From Arthrobacter globiformis NBRC 12137 (GTDB lineage Bacteria; Actinomycetota; Actinomycetes; Actinomycetales; Micrococcaceae), in contig NZ_BAEG01000064.1 in assembly GCF_000238915.1 (NCBI RefSeq), forward strand, positions 59,911 through 123,910: DNA of 64,000 nucleotides, given 5' to 3'. Below the pieces are notes generated by a model. It made no database searches and had not been told where the DNA came from. It saw only the letters and a program-made list of their open reading frames with translations. Every line of letters starts with the position of its first letter. Positions within the stretch are counted from its first letter, which is position 1. Shown one piece after another: positions 25,156 to 35,332 of the stretch. Both the position numbers and the translations under genes were made by a program.

Positions 25156-26469
25156 CTAGGGGCGGCCCAGCCCTTTGTAAGTCCATCCGGCCGCACGCCA
25201 TTTCTCGGCATTGAGTACGTTTCGGCCATCCAGGATTCGTGCAGCGGCTACGATGGGACTTAGGGCATAGGGGTCCAAGTCGCGGTACTCTTGCCATTCT
25301 GTCAAGAGCAGCAGCGCGTCAGACTTCGAGATTGCGTTGACTGGGTCTGGCTCATAATGAAGTTCAGGGAACCTTTTGGCCGCGTTCTTGAGAGCCTTGG
25401 GGTCGGTGACCGTAACAATGGCTCCTTGGAGTTGAAGTTGGGCTGCAATGCTCAGCGCTGGCGAATCGCGCACATCATCGCTCTCTGGTTTGAAGGCAGC
25501 GCCCAGCACAGCGATCCTCTTGCCTAGAAGACTGTCGTCGCACAGCGCCCGGGTAAGTTCGATGACCCGAGTTCGTCGGCGCATGTTGATGGCGTCAACC
25601 TCTCGGAGGAACGTCAGCGCTTGGTCCGCCCCGAGCTCACCGGCTCTGGCCATGAAGGCTCTGATGTCTTTCGGGAGACATCCTCCTCCAAACCCGATTC
25701 CTGCATTCAGGAACTTCCGTCCGATTCGGTCGTCCATCCCTATGGCGTCGGCCAAGCTCGTGACGTCCGCGCCGGCGGCCTCACAGACCTCCGCCATGGC
25801 GTTAATAAAGGAAATCTTGGTGGCCAGGAAGGAATTGGCAGCCGTCTTAACCAGTTCTGCGGTCGGAGGGTCTGTCACCAATCGAGGCGTCCCCGAAGAC
25901 AGGGGCGCCGCGTAGACTTCATCCAACACGGCAACTGCTGGATGGTCCTCTGATCCGTCTTCGACACCGTACACAAAGCGATCAGGATTTAAAGTGTCAG
26001 AGACTGCGTGCCCTTCTCGCAGGAATTCAGGATTCCAAACCAAGTGTGCAAGCGGCTGTATTTCCTTAATTAGCCCGGCCAGTCTCGCTGCAGTTCCGAC
26101 AGGGACTGTGGACTTCCCAACAACTACATCTCCCTCAGATATGTAGGGGAGTAACTTTGCAACCGCGGCGTCGACATAAGTCATATCGGCGGCGTTCTCC
26201 CCCTTCTTCTGAGGGGTGCCCACGCAAATGAAATGAACGTCACTCCCAGAAGCCGACGCGACGTTGCTTGTGAACGACAAGCGTCCCGTGTTCAGAACCT
26301 GCTCAAGAAGTTCTGATAGACCGGGCTCATAGAATGGGGCACGGGCTGAAGAAAGTTCGGAAACTTTTTGTTCGTCGACATCAATGCCCACGACTTCATG
26401 CCCCAAGTGGGCCATGCATGCGGCGTGGACAGCGCCAAGATATCCGCAGCCGATGACTGAAATACGCAT
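25156..26469 (-). CDS. ugd: UDP-glucose 6-dehydrogenase
   Basis: 437 residues from ATG 26469, set by GGGGAAAG upstream; a slightly longer frame exists. MRISVIGCGYLGAVHAACMA binds NAD; the catalytic cysteine lies in GIGFGGGCLPKDIRAFM; GKSTVPVGTA and LGAAFKPESDDVRDSPAL are further family motifs. Oxidises UDP-glucose (from GalU) to UDP-glucuronate, an acidic sugar donor for the surface polysaccharide. 62 bp downstream of the sugar-transferase gene and coupled to the DUF4012 gene. Confidence 0.96.
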   Translation of the reverse strand: MRISVIGCGYLGAVHAACMAHLGHEVVGIDVDEQKVSELSSARAPFYEPGLSELLEQVLNTGRLSFTSNVASASGSDVHFICVGTPQKKGENAADMTYVDAAVAKLLPYISEGDVVVGKSTVPVGTAARLAGLIKEIQPLAHLVWNPEFLREGHAVSDTLNPDRFVYGVEDGSEDHPAVAVLDEVYAAPLSSGTPRLVTDPPTAELVKTAANSFLATKISFINAMAEVCEAAGADVTSLADAIGMDDRIGRKFLNAGIGFGGGCLPKDIRAFMARAGELGADQALTFLREVDAINMRRRTRVIELTRALCDDSLLGKRIAVLGAAFKPESDDVRDSPALSIAAQLQLQGAIVTVTDPKALKNAAKRFPELHYEPDPVNAISKSDALLLLTEWQEYRDLDPYALSPIVAAARILDGRNVLNAEKWRAAGWTYKGLGRP

Positions 26470-26531
26470 TATTTTGCTTTCCCCTAAACACAAAGATGAA
26501 TTAGCAAGTTTTATCGGCTTGGGCGAGCAGA

Positions 26532-28028
26532 TTAAACGGCTCCAGTGCCCACGAAAACTGCCTTGAAGGTTTTGAAGAGTATGAGGACGTCGCCCATCAG
26601 CGACCAGTTCTCCACGTAGTACAAGTCAAGCCTGATGCTTTCTTCCCAAGTTAGGTTGGAGCGACCGCTGACTTGCCACAATCCGCTCATTCCCGGGCTC
26701 ACATAGAGTCGCCGATGTGCAGCGTCGTCATACAGTGCGACCTCACCCTCACGCTGAGGTCGAGGTCCGACGAGACTCATACTTCCCCCAAGTACGTTCA
26801 GGAGCTGAGGCAACTCGTCCAGTGAGAACTTGCGCAGGACGCGGCCTACTGGCGTTATTCGAGGGTCGTTCTCGACCTTGAACAGTGGTTTGTCGGAAGA
26901 ACCCTGAGCACGAAGCAGCGCCTCCAATTCCGCGTCTGCGTTCACTTTCATGGAACGGAATTTCAACATTTTGAATGTTGTCCCTCGCAGCCCTATGCGT
27001 TCCTGGTGATAGAAGATCGGTCCCGGGCTGCTTAGTTTGACCAAGAGTGCAAGAACCGCGAATAGGGGCGACAAGATAAGGACCAGCATTCCGGCGAGGA
27101 CGATATCGAAAGATCGCTTGGCGACCTTTTTCCCCCCCGTAAGCTTTGGTGTCGATACATGAATAAGAGGAAGGCCGGCAACCGGACGTGTATGTATGCG
27201 GGGACCGGTAACGTCGGTCAACGCCGGTGCAAGTATCATTCCTATGTCTCTAGCTGCCAACTCCCAACCAAGTTGACGAAGATCTTGGGGATGCACGTTG
27301 ACTCCGGCGGATACCGCAACAGCGTCTATATCTGAATCTAGAATGACATCCAAGATTGAGTCGGCACTGGCGTCTCCCACCGTAACTGGAATCCCGAGCT
27401 TCTCAAGGGCGGATGATCCTTTTGAAGCTCCGGGCAGGTGTGCAGCGACGGGAAGATACCCGGCTGCCGGAGCGGTCCTCAGTGAACGTATCAAATGCTC
27501 CGCCGAGTAGGGGCCGCCGATGATGAGAACGCGGGAACTGCTTTGCCCGCGCCTCCGCTCGAGTGAGAGGTGCTGCCTTACCAGCCATCTCGCGATGAGC
27601 AGCGCAAGCGCACCTGCCGGGAACGCCAGACCAACAAAGCCGCGCGCTGTGTCTATCCTCAGAGCGTAGGAGACCACGGCCACGAGGCCGAACAGCCAAA
27701 CAGACGCTGCTATCACGCGCTTGTACTCCTCAGACCCAGAACCGAGGACGTTAGCTTCGCGGGATCCCCAGAGTTCCAGCATGATCCACCAGGCGATCAC
27801 CAGGGTGCCAGATAGGATTAGGTAGTCCGCCTCTCGAATGTTTCCGGAGCTAATGTCGGAAAATCCAAAGCGAACTGCGTAGGCGCCGGCGACAGCCCAT
27901 ATAACAACGCCGGCGTCTACGAGGCGCAGTCGACGAACATAAGTCGAACGCCAGTTTGGCGGTTGTCGCACTGCGGTCTGTGGAACTGTACCTTCCACAT
28001 CTCCGACGCTATTCTTCCCCCCCAGCAT
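26532..28028 (-). CDS. Polyprenyl-phosphate sugar-1-phosphate transferase (WbaP/CpsE type)
   Basis: 498 residues. N-terminal half with about four to five membrane helices and a nucleotide-binding-like soluble segment (SSRVLIIGGPYSAEHLIRSL); C-terminal catalytic domain: KRSFDIVLAGMLVLILSPLF, GLRGTTFKMLKFRSM, DELPQLLNVLGGSMSLVGPR and GMSGLWQVSGRS. Starts repeat-unit assembly by moving a hexose-1-phosphate to undecaprenyl phosphate at the inner face of the membrane. Which sugar is transferred cannot be read from sequence. Starts 3 bp after fcl in the minus-strand operon. Confidence 0.93.
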   Translation of the reverse strand: MLGGKNSVGDVEGTVPQTAVRQPPNWRSTYVRRLRLVDAGVVIWAVAGAYAVRFGFSDISSGNIREADYLILSGTLVIAWWIMLELWGSREANVLGSGSEEYKRVIAASVWLFGLVAVVSYALRIDTARGFVGLAFPAGALALLIARWLVRQHLSLERRRGQSSSRVLIIGGPYSAEHLIRSLRTAPAAGYLPVAAHLPGASKGSSALEKLGIPVTVGDASADSILDVILDSDIDAVAVSAGVNVHPQDLRQLGWELAARDIGMILAPALTDVTGPRIHTRPVAGLPLIHVSTPKLTGGKKVAKRSFDIVLAGMLVLILSPLFAVLALLVKLSSPGPIFYHQERIGLRGTTFKMLKFRSMKVNADAELEALLRAQGSSDKPLFKVENDPRITPVGRVLRKFSLDELPQLLNVLGGSMSLVGPRPQREGEVALYDDAAHRRLYVSPGMSGLWQVSGRSNLTWEESIRLDLYYVENWSLMGDVLILFKTFKAVFVGTGAV

Positions 28029-28031
28029 TTG

Positions 28032-29006
28032 TTAGGCTCGGATATTTTCTGCATTGGAGCGGTACCAGGCCACGGTCGACTGGATCCCTTCTTCAAGGCT
28101 GATTTTCGGGGCCCACCCGGCCTGCTTCAGTTTGGACACATCCAACAGTTTTCGAGGTGTTCCATCGGGTTTAGAGGTGTCCCACTCGAAACTTCCGTCG
28201 TAACCTACTGCTGCCGCCACGAGTGTGGCGAGTTCACGGATGGTCACATCCGTTCCTGTCCCCACGTTGACCTGGGATGGTCCGTCGTAATGCTCAAGTA
28301 GATGCAGGCAAGCTGAGGCCATGTCGTCAACGTGCAGGAATTCTCGCCGAGGTGACCCGGTTCCCCAGTTCGTGACGCTCTCGGCTCCGGACTGGGCGGC
28401 TTCGTCATACCTCCGAATCAGGGCCGGGAGCACATGTGAGCCTGTAGGCGAAAAGTTGTCCCCGGGACCATAAAGGTTCGTCGGCATTGCCGAGATCCAC
28501 GGCAGTCCATACTGACGCCTAATAGCCTGAATCTGCATGATTCCCGCGATTTTGGCAATGGCGTAGGCATCATTTGTAGGCTCCAAGTGCCCGGTGAGAA
28601 GCGCATCCTCACGGATGGGCTGCTCGGCGAACTTTGGATATATGCAGGAAGAGCCGAGGAACAGTAGGCGTTCAACACCGAATTTCCGGGCAGCGTCTAG
28701 TACGTTGACCTGGATTCGAAGATTATCGCTAAGAAAATCAACGGGATATGTCTGGTTGGCAAGTATGCCGCCCACTTTAGCGGCCGCCAGTACCACGTAG
28801 CGAGGTTTGGAAGCGGCAAAGAATTCAAAGACAGCTTCGCGGTCCTTCAAGTCCAATTCAGCAGACGTGCGGCCAACGACACTCGTGAATCCTTCGGCCT
28901 TGAGATGCCGCCAAATGGCCGAACCCACCAAACCACGGTGGCCTGCCACATAGAACGGTGCGCTGCGGTCAAGCGCGCCAGGCTCAAACACCGGTTCGGT
29001 CGTCAC
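28032..29006 (-). CDS. fcl: GDP-L-fucose synthase
   Basis: 324 residues from GTG 29006, overlapping the gmd stop by one base (TAGTG). [20 protein letters not shown] binds [13 protein letters not shown] and YAIAKIAGI hold the Ser/Tyr/Lys catalytic set of the short-chain dehydrogenase fold. Epimerises and reduces GDP-4-keto-6-deoxymannose, the Gmd product, to GDP-L-fucose. The gmd-fcl order and overlap are classic. Confidence 0.95.
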   Translation of the reverse strand: MTTEPVFEPGALDRSAPFYVAGHRGLVGSAIWRHLKAEGFTSVVGRTSAELDLKDREAVFEFFAASKPRYVVLAAAKVGGILANQTYPVDFLSDNLRIQVNVLDAARKFGVERLLFLGSSCIYPKFAEQPIREDALLTGHLEPTNDAYAIAKIAGIMQIQAIRRQYGLPWISAMPTNLYGPGDNFSPTGSHVLPALIRRYDEAAQSGAESVTNWGTGSPRREFLHVDDMASACLHLLEHYDGPSQVNVGTGTDVTIRELATLVAAAVGYDGSFEWDTSKPDGTPRKLLDVSKLKQAGWAPKISLEEGIQSTVAWYRSNAENIRA

Positions 29007-30034
29007 TAGTTGCCCCAGCTCCCCAGTTCCACCGTGTCGATCCAGTGCCTTCCAGCGTGCTTGTCGGTCTCAATATCAGCATCTACCATAATTCGGGCCA
29101 ATTCGGGCGTGTGAACAGTGGCCTTCCAGCCAAGCTTTTGGTGGGCCTTTGAAGCATCCCCTACCAGGGCATCGACTTCAGTTGGCCGAAGATACCGCTC
29201 GTCAAATCGGACGTGGTTTTCCCAGTTCAAGCCTGCGTGTTCGAAGGCAATCTGGAGAAAGTCCCGCACCGTGTAATTACCACCGGTCGCAAGCACGAAA
29301 TCGTCCGGCTCATCCACCTGCAGCATGCGCCACATTCCCTCGACATACTCCGCGGCATACCCCCAGTCGCGTACGGCGTCCAAGTTTCCCATGTACAAAA
29401 GGTCTTGCTTGCCGGCCTTGATTGCAGCAACGGCCCGAGTGATCTTTCTCGTCACAAAAGTCTCGCCGCGGCGCGGGGACTCGTGATTGAAGAGAATGCC
29501 ATTCACGGCGAACATGCCGTAGGCCTCGCGGTAATTCTTCGTCACCCAGTAGCTGTACACCTTGGCTGCCCCATACGGGGAGCGAGGGTAGAAGGGTGTG
29601 TCTTCGTTCTGCGGCGGCGGTGTCGCGCCAAACATTTCGGATGACGACGCTTGGTAGAACCGCGTCTCGATGCCCGACATGCGGACCGCCTCAAGGAGCC
29701 GTATTGATCCGACTCCCGTGGTATCTCCAGTGTGCTCCGGTTCGTCGAAAGAAACACGTACGTGGGATTGTGCTGCAAGGTTGTAAACCTCGTCCGGCTT
29801 GATCTCGGAGATGAGAGTTACTAGCCGGGCCCCGTCGCTGAGATCACCGTAGTGGAGGAAGAGCTTAGCCTTTGGATCGTGAGGGTCCACGTAGAGATGG
29901 TCAATCCTGGATGTATTGAAGGTCGATGCACGGCGAATGAGGCCGTGCACCTCATACCCCTTCTTGAGCAGTAGTTCAGCTAGGTAGGAGCCGTCCTGCC
30001 CTGTGATACCAGTGATGAGTGCGCGCTTAGCCAT
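29006..30034 (-). CDS. gmd: GDP-mannose 4,6-dehydratase
   Basis: 342 residues. [20 protein letters not shown] binds [16 protein letters not shown] and [20 protein letters not shown] hold the Thr/Ser, Glu, Tyr and Lys of the active site; [20 protein letters not shown] is diagnostic. Converts GDP-mannose to GDP-4-keto-6-deoxymannose, feeding Fcl. No GDP-mannose-making enzyme is in the window. Lies 36 bp downstream of the frameshifted glycosyltransferase. Confidence 0.96.
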   Translation of the reverse strand: MAKRALITGITGQDGSYLAELLLKKGYEVHGLIRRASTFNTSRIDHLYVDPHDPKAKLFLHYGDLSDGARLVTLISEIKPDEVYNLAAQSHVRVSFDEPEHTGDTTGVGSIRLLEAVRMSGIETRFYQASSSEMFGATPPPQNEDTPFYPRSPYGAAKVYSYWVTKNYREAYGMFAVNGILFNHESPRRGETFVTRKITRAVAAIKAGKQDLLYMGNLDAVRDWGYAAEYVEGMWRMLQVDEPDDFVLATGGNYTVRDFLQIAFEHAGLNWENHVRFDERYLRPTEVDALVGDASKAHQKLGWKATVHTPELARIMVDADIETDKHAGRHWIDTVELGSWGN

Positions 30035-30070
30035 AATGCCCCCAGTAGAAAAAAATACGAATCGCGCAAC

Positions 30071-31313
30071 CTATTGGCCGCGCGACGTTGCCAGACTCGT
30101 GATGAACTCATCATAGTGTGCGATCGCAGCACCCTCAGACAATGTTTCACGCCTGAAACGCTGGCCATTAGTGCCGAGTTCAATAGCCCGTGAACGGTCT
30201 TGGCTAAGGGCCTCGGCGGCAGCAACCAGAGCCGATGGGTCGTCAGCATCGACTCGGACACCTCCCTGTGACCTTTCTAACTCCTCAGCTGTGACGCTGC
30301 CTGCGTCGGTGGCAGCCAAAACGGGGACTCCCGTACTGAAATACGAGGTCAATTTGCTTGGCACCGACATATCGCGAACACCCGGCAGTTCGTTCACTAG
30401 TAAGGACGTCGGCAGCCGATAACGCGGCCTGAAATTCTGCCTGTGGAAGTGGATCGATGAAAGTCAGGTTGGCGATGCCCTGGCCACTTCGCATGAGCGC
30501 GGGGCGCTGGTTCCCGTCGCCCATAAGAACAAAACGAGTCGAGGAACCGATCAAGCTCGCGTGTTTTGCCGCGGCGACAACATTCTCCAGCCCTTGCTTC
30601 TTGCCCATGTTGCCAGCGTGAAGCACTATTGTCTCCTCATCTAACCAGCCCAGACTTTTTCTTGTAGCCAGCCGGTCTGTCTCTGGAGGTGTCGGCAAAT
30701 GTGTCCAGTTTCGGATCACTTGTACATCTTGGGGTGACAATCCAAGTTCGTCGACGATATGGCGTGCAAAGCGCTCGTGAATGGCTACGACTCCGTCTGC
30801 CATGCCAAGAATGCCCGCTTCAACTCTGGCAGCCAGTTTGCCCAGCCCGCTTGCTTGACCGGTCTCCACAAGGCCGCGGCTGTAAAGATCCTGCACCCAC
30901 ACAGCCGTGGCGGGACGACGAGCACCGAATCGGGCGCGTACCAAAGCGATGGCCGTCGAAAACAGGGCAGGACTGACTAGCACAACGACATCAGGCTGTT
31001 CCCAACGAGAAAATAGGAGTCGAAGCCCGAAGCTCAGCTCCATATGAAGGCGCTTGAGACCGGTCGGCCGGTGAGGAACATGGTGTCGGAGCCGTTTTAC
31101 TCGAATGCCGTTCATGACTTCTGCCTGTGACCAACCTCGGAATCCAGGATGTACGCGCCATCCGGGATAATGGGGGTAACCAGTCAGCACGCGGACGTCG
31201 TGGCCCTTCGCTGACAGGCCCTCAGCAAGGCTGGTGGTGTAAGGGGCGTTTCCGGAGGGCTCAGGCGAGTAATGGAGCCCCAGGATGGTGATCTTGAGTG
31301 GAGATTTTTTCAC
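30071..31313 (-). pseudogene. WcaI-like glycosyltransferase (GT4) broken by a frameshift
   Basis: From GTG 31313, KITILGLHYSPEPSGNAPYT, the GYPHYPGWRVHPGFRG segment and VLHAGNMGKKQGLENVV form a normal GT4 enzyme until about 30400. There the frame changes: ...AALSAADVL is followed in the same frame by unrelated sequence, while the next frame gives VNELPGVRDMSVPSKLTSYF, then TGVPVLAATDAGSVTAEELE, the expected continuation to 30071. One extra base near 30401 explains it (CTT-A-CTAGTG). Both halves are otherwise intact, so this is either a very recent mutation or a sequence error. The intact enzyme would add a sugar to the lipid-linked repeat unit. Leaderless start (TATTGT, 7 nt, GTG). Confidence 0.8.
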
Positions 31314-31320
31314 AGGTGTA

Positions 31321-31326
31321 ACAATA
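31321..31326 (-). promoter_or_regulatory. -10 element of a leaderless transcript
   Basis: On the minus strand TATTGT is followed by 7 nt and GTG 31313, with no ribosome site. Likely promoter of the minus-strand polysaccharide operon. Confidence 0.5.
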
Positions 31327-31364
31327 GTGGCCAGACGTATGGCGACTTGCGTAGAGGGGGAAGC

Positions 31365-31994
31365 GTGAAGGAAGAGTCGGAGTCCCGTAGCCCATCTGGA
31401 CAGGTTCCTCGGGTAATTGATCTGTCTCAGGCGCCAGGAGAGCGGAAGGCCTGGGACAAACCACGATTGATCGTTTATCTCTGGGCGCTGGTCGAGTTGC
31501 TTCTGGTAAGCAACCCATTTCAGATAAGTTCATCATTGCGGGTAAAGGCACTTCAGCTTTTTGGTGCTGAAATTGGGACGGGTGTTATTTTTCGACCGCG
31601 TACGCGGGTGAAGTTTCCTTGGAAGCTTCATGTAGGCGACCGCTGTTGGATAGGTGAGGGGGTGTGGATCCATAATCAGGATCATGTCTATGTAGGGAGC
31701 GACGTAGTCCTGTCGCAGGATGCCTTCCTGACAACTGGCAGTCATTCCGTTAGAACCGACATGGGCCTTGTCACGAAACCCATTAGGATCGGAAACGGGG
31801 CCTGGATTACATCGCGTTGCATTGTGCTCGGAGGTGCGACCATCGGAGAGGCGGCCATCATTACACCCAACACGGTTGTGCGTACAGGGCTGTACGTGCC
31901 TCCTGAGTCAATTTTTGGCCAACCAGATCCGCAAATTCTGGGTTCACGTTATAAGCCTTCTCTGGCAGAAAACGAAAGTGGAGATCGCAATTGA
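31365..31994 (+). CDS. WcaF-type left-handed beta-helix acetyltransferase
   Basis: 209 residues from GTG 31365, placed by AGGGGG at 7 nt. WALVELLLVSNPFQISSSLR then LFGAEIGTGVIFRPRTRVKF and repeated hexapeptides (VGDRCWIGEGVWI, NGAWITSRCIVLGGATIGEA) match the colanic-acid WcaF group. It would O-acetylate a sugar of the repeat unit using acetyl-CoA. Divergent from the WcaI-like gene; overlaps the next start by 4 bp (TTGA), so three plus-strand genes form an operon. Confidence 0.85.
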   Translation: MKEESESRSPSGQVPRVIDLSQAPGERKAWDKPRLIVYLWALVELLLVSNPFQISSSLRVKALQLFGAEIGTGVIFRPRTRVKFPWKLHVGDRCWIGEGVWIHNQDHVYVGSDVVLSQDAFLTTGSHSVRTDMGLVTKPIRIGNGAWITSRCIVLGGATIGEAAIITPNTVVRTGLYVPPESIFGQPDPQILGSRYKPSLAENESGDRN

Positions 31995-33106
31995 ATTCCA
32001 GGCGAAGCTTATCGCGGAAGTATGTGCTGTACCTGGCTGTACTGCCCAAATATCGAACTGAATGCATGACACTGCTGAGACAAAAGATGGGCAATGATCT
32101 AAGCATTTATGTGAGTCCAGAACATTTGGACCCCTCGGTACGCACCGGAGTTCCCGGGGACTTCTACAAGTCTGTTTCGTTGCACAGGGTCTTGGGGAAG
32201 CGAGCCTTCATCCAAACGGGCTTCATCGGACAAGCCATGTCGGCTCAGACGTCTGTCATAGACCTCAATCCCAGGAGTTTGACCGCTTGGATTATTCTCA
32301 CTGCTCGGCTGTTGTTACGGCGTAGGACACTGGTCTGGGGTCACATCCATCCCCAAGCCGGGGTAACGGCACGTACCGCGGGCCTGAGACGTCTTATGAG
32401 ACGTATGTCCGCTGGCACGATTTCCTACACATATAGGGATGCGGAGAAGGCCAAGCACGATTTGCCCGGAGCTCCTGTCTGGACTGCACCCAATTCTCTT
32501 TATCGCAACGACGATATCGAGCCAGCAGCGGCAAGCGCACCTTACGGCAGGACCGACATCATCTACGTTGGACGTTTTGCGCCGTCGAAAAAAGTGAAGC
32601 TCCTGATACAAGGTTTTGCGGAAGCAGCTAAGTCAGCGAATGACATTCGATTGAAGCTCATCGGAGGTGGGGCCGAAGAAGACGAGCTTCGCGCGCTGGC
32701 AAAACTGCTTGGCGTTGAGGATAAAATAAGCTTCCCGGGGTGGATTGACGACTTGGGAGAACTACGTACCCACTACTCCACAGCCTTTTGCTCTGCATCC
32801 CCAGGATTCGCCGGACTGGGGCTCACTCAGAGTTTGGGTTTTGGTATCCCCATGATCGTCGCCAGGGACGAGCCGCACTCCCCGGAAATTGAGCTGGAAG
32901 AAACCGGTGCAGTTCACTATTTTGACTCAGATTCTCCTCTGGCTCTGTCAACCGCCATCCTAGCGCTCTGGAAGGACCGGGCTAAGTTGCCGGACACAGA
33001 AGCATCCGCCTTCACTAAACGGAGGTACTCTGCGGAGGCAATGGCGGAGGGGATCGAGTCGGCGTTGCTGGACCGGCAACCTCGCGATATTTATGTGGAA
33101 GCATAG
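31991..33106 (+). CDS. GT4 glycosyltransferase
   Basis: 371 residues from TTG 31991 inside a TTGA overlap with the previous stop. The C-terminal half carries the GT-B donor-binding pattern: DIIYVGRFAPSKKVKLLIQG, LKLIGGGAEEDELRALAK and SPGFAGLGLTQSLGFGIPMI (the usual E-x7-E region is changed). N-terminal acceptor domain is divergent. Specificity unknown. Its codon use is more AT-rich than the flanking metabolic genes. Confidence 0.85.
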   Translation: MNSRRSLSRKYVLYLAVLPKYRTECMTLLRQKMGNDLSIYVSPEHLDPSVRTGVPGDFYKSVSLHRVLGKRAFIQTGFIGQAMSAQTSVIDLNPRSLTAWIILTARLLLRRRTLVWGHIHPQAGVTARTAGLRRLMRRMSAGTISYTYRDAEKAKHDLPGAPVWTAPNSLYRNDDIEPAAASAPYGRTDIIYVGRFAPSKKVKLLIQGFAEAAKSANDIRLKLIGGGAEEDELRALAKLLGVEDKISFPGWIDDLGELRTHYSTAFCSASPGFAGLGLTQSLGFGIPMIVARDEPHSPEIELEETGAVHYFDSDSPLALSTAILALWKDRAKLPDTEASAFTKRRYSAEAMAEGIESALLDRQPRDIYVEA

Positions 33107-33108
33107 CC

Positions 33109-33684
33109 ATGGACAATGAGACACGGTCAATGATCCCGAGCTGGATGTACGGTGCTATTCGGTCGCTCATGCGGCGAATCTCGGTTCATGGAAATGTGGT
33201 TGTCGGCAAGAACTTCCGCGTCGGGCGAGGCGCTATCGTCGGAGCCCCCCACGAGCTGCGTATAGGAAATGACGTGGCAATAGGACCTCGCAGCGTTGTG
33301 CAGGTGAACGGAAGTATCGGCGATTATGTGCTCATCGGCATGCATGTCCAGATAATCGGCAGGGAAGATCACGAAATCTCTGAAATCGGAATCCCTATGA
33401 CTTTTGCGACGTGGGTTGGCAACCGTAGAGCGCGTCCGCGAGATGTAGTGGATATTGGTCGTGATGTTTGGATAGGCGCTTCGAGCATTATTCTCGGCGG
33501 TGTGTCGATCGGTGAAGGGTCGGTCATTGGAGCAGGCGCTGTGGTCACTCGCGACGTGCCCAGTTATTCAATTGTGGTTGGAAACCCAGCGCGAGTGGTG
33601 GGGCGTCGATTCAAGGACGAGAAGGAACGGTCGAGCCACGGGCAACTATTGACAGAACTAAGCGGCCAAAGGCATACCGACTGA
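33109..33684 (+). CDS. Hexapeptide-repeat acetyltransferase
   Basis: 191 residues, starting 2 bp after the previous stop. Left-handed beta-helix repeats: VVVGKNFRVGRGAIVGAP, DVAIGPRSVVQVNGSIGDYV and DVWIGASSIILGGVSIGEGS, ending in the maltose/virginiamycin-acetyltransferase-like closing motif IVVGNPARVVGRRF. Likely O-acetylates a sugar of the polysaccharide. Second acetyltransferase in the locus and last gene of the three-gene operon. Confidence 0.85.
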   Translation: MDNETRSMIPSWMYGAIRSLMRRISVHGNVVVGKNFRVGRGAIVGAPHELRIGNDVAIGPRSVVQVNGSIGDYVLIGMHVQIIGREDHEISEIGIPMTFATWVGNRRARPRDVVDIGRDVWIGASSIILGGVSIGEGSVIGAGAVVTRDVPSYSIVVGNPARVVGRRFKDEKERSSHGQLLTELSGQRHTD

Positions 33685-34045
33685 TCCCGCCCAATACATG
33701 TGGCAAACTCGATATGTGCCAAGGTTAGTGGCAACGGTGCTGAGGTGTCAGTGTTGGTGTCTCGGTCACCGCATTGCCAGAGTGCGCTTGTATTTCGGTC
33801 GCGACGATCAGGGCCCTTTAATGGGCCTATGCGGTAGCGCTTTGAGTATCTAGTTCGGCCCTCATGTCGGGCTTCTCGTAATTCGGCCCAATAGCGGCCG
33901 GCTAGACCGGTGGCGGATGCTGGGCCTTCTGCGGGATGGTTTCGCCGGTTGGCTCATTACCGAGCCGAGCGTTCGGCCTTGGTGAAAGGGAATTCCCAAT
34001 GTGCCGAATTGATTCGCGGCCCTCGTTGACAGGGCCAGCCGGCTG
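33685..34045. other. 361-bp convergent intergenic region
   Basis: Between the stops of the acetyltransferase (+) and the flippase (-). I see no credible gene, no clean terminator hairpin with a T-tract, and no copy of the repeats found elsewhere in the window. It may be degraded coding sequence at a cassette junction. Confidence 0.5.
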
Positions 34046-35332
34046 TTATCTGATTGCAGCCCGTGAAGAGTGACGGCCAATGATTATTCTCGGAGTCCGC
34101 GTTCCTCGAATCATTATTGCGAGGAGCATTAGGATGACCAACTGAAGAACGCAATAGGCCAGGGCGGCTCCCGCTGCGCCTGCTTGCCACGTTAAGAATG
34201 CGACAAGAAGTAATTGGACGGCGACGCCAGTCATCGTGATCACTGAAACTGCACGGTCGCGGCCCAAGGCCTGTAGAAAGGCCGCGAGCGGTTGATTTAG
34301 AACGGCCCCAATCGTTCCGAGGGCTAAGATGCGTAGTATATTTCCGGAGCCTCGATATTCAGCTCCTACAAGCAGGCCAACAATTGGATCAGCGAAAATG
34401 GCGACCGACACGCACATGAAAACTGCGACAAGGACGAGTGAAGCACTGCGGCGTAAGTGCGGCCACGCTGCAGCCCACGAATCATGCCTTGCTACCAATG
34501 GTGCCGCGGAAGTTGTGAATGCTCCGGCAAGCAAGCTCATGGGTTGAGTCCACCTGTTCACGGCTCCATACAGTCCAGCCGCGGCAGGCCCACCAACCAT
34601 GCTCATAATGGAAAGATCCAGAGATTGTGCGCTTACTGCAGCGGAGGAAAGGCCATAGTAGCCAGATTTATTCCAGGGGTTCGTCCTAAAGCTGAGCCGC
34701 AGGCGCGGCCGCAGGGTTCGCCCCAGCACCCATCGCGACATCACGGAAGCAGCGATCGGCCCGATGGTGAGACTTCCCCATAGTGCGAAAACCGTGGAAA
34801 GGGAGAGCATGTTGAAGATGACAAAAACGCCGCCTGCGACGACTCGATCGGTCAACATGGATATCGCAACCAGGTCTAACCGAGCGGCAGCTCGTAGGGG
34901 AACCGCGAAGCTCTGACTAACTAGGACTGACCACCCTATGGGGCCGGCAATCCAAAGCATTGATTCAGGCGCGAAAGCCTGCAGACCAAAGCACCAACAA
35001 CTGAGTGCCAAGAATCCGACGGCGAGCTTAGCAGTGAGTCTGTGCCCCAGTGTCCGAGAGTTCATTCTGGAAGCTGCCGATTCCCGGACCCAGAGGTTGT
35101 TTGATCCGAAGTCGAGAAATCCGGCCAGCGTTGTGCCAATTCCGATGGCAGCGACAGTCGGCCCTAGTTCCTCGGGCCCTACAGATCTGGCCGTCCATAT
35201 ATACATGACCGCCACAATGACCTGCCCCAGCCCTGTGCCGGCGGCGAGCATCAGGGTCTGAGTGAAGAGCCCCCGTTGCTTCTTCTGGCGCCGAGACCTT
35301 CGAGACTCGGATACCGTCAATTCGCTAGCCAA
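34046..35332 (-). CDS. Wzx-type polysaccharide flippase
   Basis: 428 residues, about twelve predicted membrane helices, a basic N-terminus (ESRRSRRQKKQRG) and the MATE/MVF-fold pattern: TLMLAAGTGLGQVIVAVMYI, FLDFGSNNLWVRESAASRMN, LLVGAEYRGSGNILRILALG. Flips the undecaprenyl-linked repeat unit across the membrane. Its start overlaps the upstream glycosyltransferase stop by 8 bp, so the two are translationally coupled. Confidence 0.88.
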   Translation of the reverse strand: MASELTVSESRRSRRQKKQRGLFTQTLMLAAGTGLGQVIVAVMYIWTARSVGPEELGPTVAAIGIGTTLAGFLDFGSNNLWVRESAASRMNSRTLGHRLTAKLAVGFLALSCWCFGLQAFAPESMLWIAGPIGWSVLVSQSFAVPLRAAARLDLVAISMLTDRVVAGGVFVIFNMLSLSTVFALWGSLTIGPIAASVMSRWVLGRTLRPRLRLSFRTNPWNKSGYYGLSSAAVSAQSLDLSIMSMVGGPAAAGLYGAVNRWTQPMSLLAGAFTTSAAPLVARHDSWAAAWPHLRRSASLVLVAVFMCVSVAIFADPIVGLLVGAEYRGSGNILRILALGTIGAVLNQPLAAFLQALGRDRAVSVITMTGVAVQLLLVAFLTWQAGAAGAALAYCVLQLVILMLLAIMIRGTRTPRIIIGRHSSRAAIR

